Source: Burkholderiaceae bacterium
Lineage (GTDB): Bacteria > Pseudomonadota > Gammaproteobacteria > Burkholderiales > Burkholderiaceae_B
Length of the DNA: 64,000 bases
Direction of reading: 5' to 3'
Assembly: GCA_004322135.1 (NCBI GenBank)
Contig: SCSG01000008.1
Span: 62,001-126,000 of the forward strand
Shown here: positions 60,882-64,000 of the stretch, piece by piece
Layout: each line of letters opens with the position of its first letter
How positions within the stretch are numbered: position 1 is the stretch's first letter
Made by a program: the position numbers and the translations under genes
Notes under the pieces: generated by a model
Seen by the model: only the letters and a program-made list of their open reading frames with translations
Database searches by the model: none
What the model was told of the DNA's origin: nothing

Positions 60882-60883
60882 GG

Positions 60884-61747
60884 CTACACTCCCAGTGCCG
60901 CAGCCCGACTCTCAGCCTGAGCGCGCTCGCGTTTATTGGGCAGGCGCCCTTTGCTGGACAAGTTCATCAGTGCACCCAGGGCAAACAGCAGCCCAGCCAC
61001 CTCGACAAACCCGGCAAGCACCCACATGGTAAGTCCACCGATTGCCTGATCAGTCATAGCCGACATACCGGGTATGGCCCGGCCGCACAGGTCGAAGACA
61101 GGATACAAGTCGTGCTCGGTGAACGTGATGATGGCGCCTGCCAGCATCTGCGGCACAGTCGTAATTATGGGCGAGATGACGCGCAAGCCAGGTGATACAG
61201 CAGCAGGTGGACTGGGACGCCGATCGAGAATGAGGTTCCAGTAGAGGATACCGCTGACAAGCACCGACCAATTCATCAAACGATACAGGCGCCAGTCAAG
61301 CATGGAGTAGAACTGCACCGTGGGAACCACCCACACCAACACCAGGAACACGAACATGAACGGAATCAGCACCGGGTTGGTCAGCACGCCAACCACTACA
61401 CGGCCGGTGGCGCTGCGGCGGAAATCACGCAGCCAGAACCGCACCGACACTGGCAGCCCGGCCCGCATTATCTGCCCCGGGAAGGCGCCCATGATAAGCA
61501 GCGGCCCCAAGTGGTGCAATACCAGATGCTGCAGACGATGGGCGAAAAACAGCCGTTCGGCGTAGTAGTCGACCCGGGTGTGCAGCGACAGATATAAAAA
61601 CACGAAGCCTACCCAGAACAATACCTGGCGCCTGACATTTACGTGGTGCACACGCGAGCCACGCGCAAACAGGGCCCCCGACACAATGAACATCACCACC
61701 AAGGCTGGAGAAAACTCCCAGGGCGTTAGCCAGCCAATAAGATCCAT
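60884..61747 (-). CDS. Cytochrome c oxidase assembly factor, CtaG_2/caa3 type
   Basis: A 287-residue membrane protein with about seven hydrophobic segments. It has multiple conserved His residues (SLHTRVDYYAERLFFAHRLQHLVLHHLGP), plausible copper or haem contacts, and FTEHDLYPVFDLCGR, typical of the COX_ctaG/DUF family. ATG at 61747 is used; a TTG at 61753 is also in frame. Its stop is 2 bases before the BepA-like gene start. It may help insert copper into a terminal oxidase, along with the Sco1-like protein at 39007, which is far away. Confidence 0.91.
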   Translation of the reverse strand: MDLIGWLTPWEFSPALVVMFIVSGALFARGSRVHHVNVRRQVLFWVGFVFLYLSLHTRVDYYAERLFFAHRLQHLVLHHLGPLLIMGAFPGQIMRAGLPVSVRFWLRDFRRSATGRVVVGVLTNPVLIPFMFVFLVLVWVVPTVQFYSMLDWRLYRLMNWSVLVSGILYWNLILDRRPSPPAAVSPGLRVISPIITTVPQMLAGAIITFTEHDLYPVFDLCGRAIPGMSAMTDQAIGGLTMWVLAGFVEVAGLLFALGALMNLSSKGRLPNKRERAQAESRAAALGV

Positions 61748-61853
61748 GATCAAAATCCAGATGAAAGCTTCGAATCAGTTTGAGGCGGGGCGACCGCCGC
61801 GCGCGCCAGACTGCCAGACCATGCACCCCGCAGCCGAACCTGGCACGTGGGTG

Positions 61854-62348
61854 CTAAAAAACGTAGCCGTCCAACCATCCCATCGCGGTGTAAACATGCA
61901 TGACAATCAGCGTGATGAAAAGCACCACGATCCCGAAACCAAACAATGTGACCGCAAGAGCAATGAGTATTGGCGTCAGGCGAGTCTTGGTTTGCTGACC
62001 GGAATGAGGATTGTAGCGGGCGTCGAACTGCTCATCGGTCCGCAGGCAAATGACCAGCGCATCGATATAACCTGCCGTCAACGGGATGCTCAACAGCAGA
62101 AATGGCGTATTGTCCCACCAGACCGGATAGAGCCGCGACAGAACAATCAGGGCACCCGATACCGCGGTCGCCAGCCACGCCTTGGGCCTGCCGATATACC
62201 ACCAATGGGCGCACACTCCGCCCAAAAGCGCAGCCAACAACGCCGCCACCACCTTGCTGCGGTGTGGCGCGATACCGCCGACCTGACCGCCAGTTACCGC
62301 ACCTGCGGGGCCGGTCACCGGATTTACGGAAACTTCCATCGGGTCCAT
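61854..62348 (-). CDS. TM2-domain membrane protein
   Basis: A 164-residue membrane protein with four hydrophobic segments. The segment KVVAALLAALLGGVCAHWWYIGR matches the TM2 domain pattern (LGGxxxHxxYxGR). A second hydrophobic pair is at the C-terminus (ILIALAVTLFGFGIVVLFIT). The ATG at 62348 follows the usual short polar start MDPMEVSVNPVTG. It is divergent from ubiH. Its function is unknown. Confidence 0.85.
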   Translation of the reverse strand: MDPMEVSVNPVTGPAGAVTGGQVGGIAPHRSKVVAALLAALLGGVCAHWWYIGRPKAWLATAVSGALIVLSRLYPVWWDNTPFLLLSIPLTAGYIDALVICLRTDEQFDARYNPHSGQQTKTRLTPILIALAVTLFGFGIVVLFITLIVMHVYTAMGWLDGYVF

Positions 62349-62408
62349 GAGAACGCCTGCCAAAATAAAATCAAAGGGGCACAGAAACAAAGGTCGAGCG
62401 AAAACAAC

Positions 62409-62433
62409 CTACAATTAATTCCGACTATTGTAG
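62409..62433. promoter_or_regulatory. Facing -10-like elements between divergent TM2 and ubiH genes
   Basis: CTACAAT (62409-62415) and ATTGTAG (62427-62433) form a 7-bp inverted repeat. Each holds a TACAAT-type -10 box reading toward its own gene, so the two promoters would overlap head to head. Confidence 0.35.
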
Positions 62434-62449
62434 TTGAGCTGGCAAACCC

Positions 62450-63619
62450 ATGGACAATCCCGAATTCGATGTTGCCATAGCCGGAGCGGGCCCCGCCGGC
62501 AGCGCGCTGGCACTGCTGCTGGCACGCAAGGCACCTGACCCGAGGCGAATCGCCCTACTTGGCAAGCGCTTCTACAACGCAACCTTCCCCGCCACTGCTG
62601 CGGTGGACAGCACGCCCGATCCGCGATCACTGGCGCTCAACCACGGCAGCAGGGCACTGCTGGAACAGCTCGGCGCCTGGCCGCAGACTGCCGCCAGTAT
62701 AGAAACCGTGCATGTTTCACAGCGTGGTCGGCTGGGACGCACGCTGATCCGCCACGAAGAGATGGGCGTACCGCGCCTTGGCAGCGTTGTCGCCTACCCG
62801 GACCTGCTCACCGCATTGCACAAGGCCGTCGCCACCGGCGGCGTCACGACCATCGTAACGCCGTACACGCGGCCACTTGCCGCCAAACTGGCGCACATCG
62901 ACGCAGGTGGGCGCGACATCCGCAGTCTGCTCGCCGTTCAGGCCGATGGACACCGGCCGGCTGGGCTGCGACGCGACTACGGCCAGCACGCGGTTCTTGC
63001 CACGGTGCACGCCAGCCAGCCCAAGGCGCGCTGGGCGTACGAACGCTTCACCAAGGAAGGCCCCCTTGCCCTGCTGCCACATCCCCAAGGCGCGGATCTA
63101 TATAGCGTCGTATGGTGCTGTACCCCTAAAAGGGCTGAACAATTGCGCCGTCTGGACGGCCCCGCCTTCAGTGCGGCGCTTACCGCCATGTTCGGCGACC
63201 GCTTAGGTATTCTCTCCAGTGTGGGGATACGCCATGTTTTTCCGCTATCGCTGCACGCGGGGCCGCTGCTGATCAACGCGTGCACCATTGCCATTGGCAA
63301 TGCGGCGCAAACGTTGCATCCGGTCGCCGGCCAGGGGCTCAACCTGGGCCTGCGCGACGCTGCACAGCTTGCCCAGACTCTGGCACCATGGCTTTGCCAA
63401 CCACGCGAAGACCCACGGGCCCTGCTCGAAGAGTTTGCCCGACGCCGCCGACCGGACCGCTGGGTGACGGCTGGCATCACCGACTTTCTGCCACGAATCT
63501 TTTCAACCCACAACCCATTCGTCGAGCACACCAGCGGTGCCAGTCTCCTGACCCTGGATCTGGTCGCCGGCCTGCGTGCACCACTGGCGCGGCACCTGCT
63601 GCAAGGGCTGCGAACTTAA
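62450..63619 (+). CDS. ubiH: UbiH/UbiF/VisC-family FAD-dependent hydroxylase (ubiquinone biosynthesis)
   Basis: A 389-residue flavin monooxygenase that hydroxylates the ubiquinone ring precursor. The ADP-binding motif is VAIAGAGPAGSALALLLA, and the family signature is HPVAGQGLNLGLRDAAQL. A region SLALNHGSRALLEQLGAW is typical of this family. The specific member (UbiH, UbiF, UbiI or UbiM type) cannot be fixed by eye. ATG at 62450 is 10 bases after TTGAGC. It is followed after 53 bases by dusB in the same direction. Confidence 0.9.
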   Translation: MDNPEFDVAIAGAGPAGSALALLLARKAPDPRRIALLGKRFYNATFPATAAVDSTPDPRSLALNHGSRALLEQLGAWPQTAASIETVHVSQRGRLGRTLIRHEEMGVPRLGSVVAYPDLLTALHKAVATGGVTTIVTPYTRPLAAKLAHIDAGGRDIRSLLAVQADGHRPAGLRRDYGQHAVLATVHASQPKARWAYERFTKEGPLALLPHPQGADLYSVVWCCTPKRAEQLRRLDGPAFSAALTAMFGDRLGILSSVGIRHVFPLSLHAGPLLINACTIAIGNAAQTLHPVAGQGLNLGLRDAAQLAQTLAPWLCQPREDPRALLEEFARRRRPDRWVTAGITDFLPRIFSTHNPFVEHTSGASLLTLDLVAGLRAPLARHLLQGLRT

Positions 63620-63672
63620 GCGCCTTGGCAACCTTGTCGGCACGATCCGGTCGGCACGGTTAAAATCTCCGG

Positions 63673-64000
63673 ATGCACATTGGCCCCTGGCTCCTTCCAA
63701 ACCCGATTTTCATCGCCCCCATGGCTGGGGTGACCGACCGCCCGTACCGGCAGCTGTGCAAACGCCTCGGAGCCGGCTATGCGGTATCTGAAATGGCCGC
63801 CAGCAATCCCCAGCTATGGGACAGCGTCAAGACGTCCCGCCGCCTGGACCACAAGGGCGAAGTGGACCCCATTGCCGTGCAGATCGCAGGAGCCGACCCC
63901 GACATGATGGCGGAGGCCGCCGTCTTCAACATAAAAAAGGGTGCGCGCATCATCGACATCAACATGGGTTGCCCGGTAAAGAAGGTATGCAATGTGGCGT
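63673..64000 (+). CDS. dusB: tRNA-dihydrouridine synthase B, 5' part
   Basis: FMN-dependent enzyme reducing uridine in tRNA D-loops. The 109 residues present show PIFIAPMAGVTDRPYRQLCK, GYAVSEMAASNPQLW, AVQIAGADPDMM and IDINMGCPVKKV, the conserved substrate and FMN-binding segments. The protein is cut by the right edge; the family length is about 330. ATG at 63673 is chosen because the family starts close to this point. The fis gene often follows dusB, but that would be outside the window. Confidence 0.95.
   Translation, partial: MHIGPWLLPNPIFIAPMAGVTDRPYRQLCKRLGAGYAVSEMAASNPQLWDSVKTSRRLDHKGEVDPIAVQIAGADPDMMAEAAVFNIKKGARIIDINMGCPVKKVCNVA

Noticed and set aside
1-64000. CRISPR arrays, transposases, prophage or toxin-antitoxin genes
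   Set aside because: None found: no regularly spaced repeats, no transposase or integrase motifs and no phage structural genes are apparent in any frame I read.

Overview
The window reads as a chromosomal segment of a betaproteobacterium in Burkholderiales, most likely family Alcaligenaceae (Bordetella/Achromobacter/Pusillimonas relatives). Support comes from the moderately high GC, the housekeeping block aat-bpt-pyrD, ubiH-dusB, a phasin, and above all the density of LivFGHM-type uptake systems with many periplasmic binding proteins next to aromatic or heterocycle catabolic enzymes. The family assignment is an inference from gene content; no rRNA or species marker is present.

Layout. 1-3.8 kb: an RND efflux permease (cut by the left edge), its lipoprotein adaptor and a MarR repressor, all leftward. 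3.9-7.0 kb: a lone Rieske oxygenase, a protein of unknown function behind a good sigma-70 promoter, and an AraC-type regulator. 7.0-27.1 kb: a 20-kb array of leftward genes with many overlapping starts and stops. In transcription order it encodes a three-part molybdenum hydroxylase (Mo subunit fused to a CoxG domain, FAD subunit, 2Fe-2S subunit), an acyl-CoA synthetase, a complete Liv transporter with its binding protein, a UbiD decarboxylase, an enoyl-CoA hydratase-family enzyme, two tandemly duplicated binding proteins, a second Liv transporter with a fused LivM-LivG, and an SDR. The enzyme set matches the 2-furoate/2,5-furandicarboxylate (Hmf) pathway: decarboxylation, CoA activation, ring hydroxylation, then hydrolysis to 2-oxoglutarate. 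I read the array as a furan-carboxylate or similar heteroaromatic-acid uptake and degradation operon.

27.3-32.7 kb: hslR, an aldo/keto reductase, tRNA-Cys(GCA), a cytochrome b561, a flavin reductase with a luciferase-like monooxygenase, and a divergent TetR regulator. 32.8-38.4 kb: a third Liv transporter with its own binding protein, and an isochorismatase-like hydrolase. 38.6-44.2 kb: a small membrane protein, a Sco1-like copper lipoprotein, a taurine/sulfonate-type ABC transporter and a phytoene-dehydrogenase-like FAD enzyme. 44.5-46.9 kb: a divergent LysR regulator and a 3-hydroxybenzoate 6-hydroxylase-like monooxygenase, closed by a very strong hairpin.

47.0-64.0 kb is core genome: a 48-residue protein, an unknown protein, Nudix hydrolase, both N-end-rule aminoacyl transferases (aat, bpt), pyrD, phasin and IclR regulator sharing a TTGC-palindrome motif, a CinA-like protein, an EI24 membrane protein, thioredoxin-like protein, DEAD-box helicase, ilvE, a zinc-finger protein, a YheT-type hydrolase, a BepA-like M48 protease, a CtaG-type oxidase assembly factor, a TM2 protein, ubiH and the start of dusB.

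Starts were reassigned from ribosome-binding sites, overlaps and family N-termini wherever the longest open frame looked too long. Functional statements come from motifs read by eye; no database search was possible.
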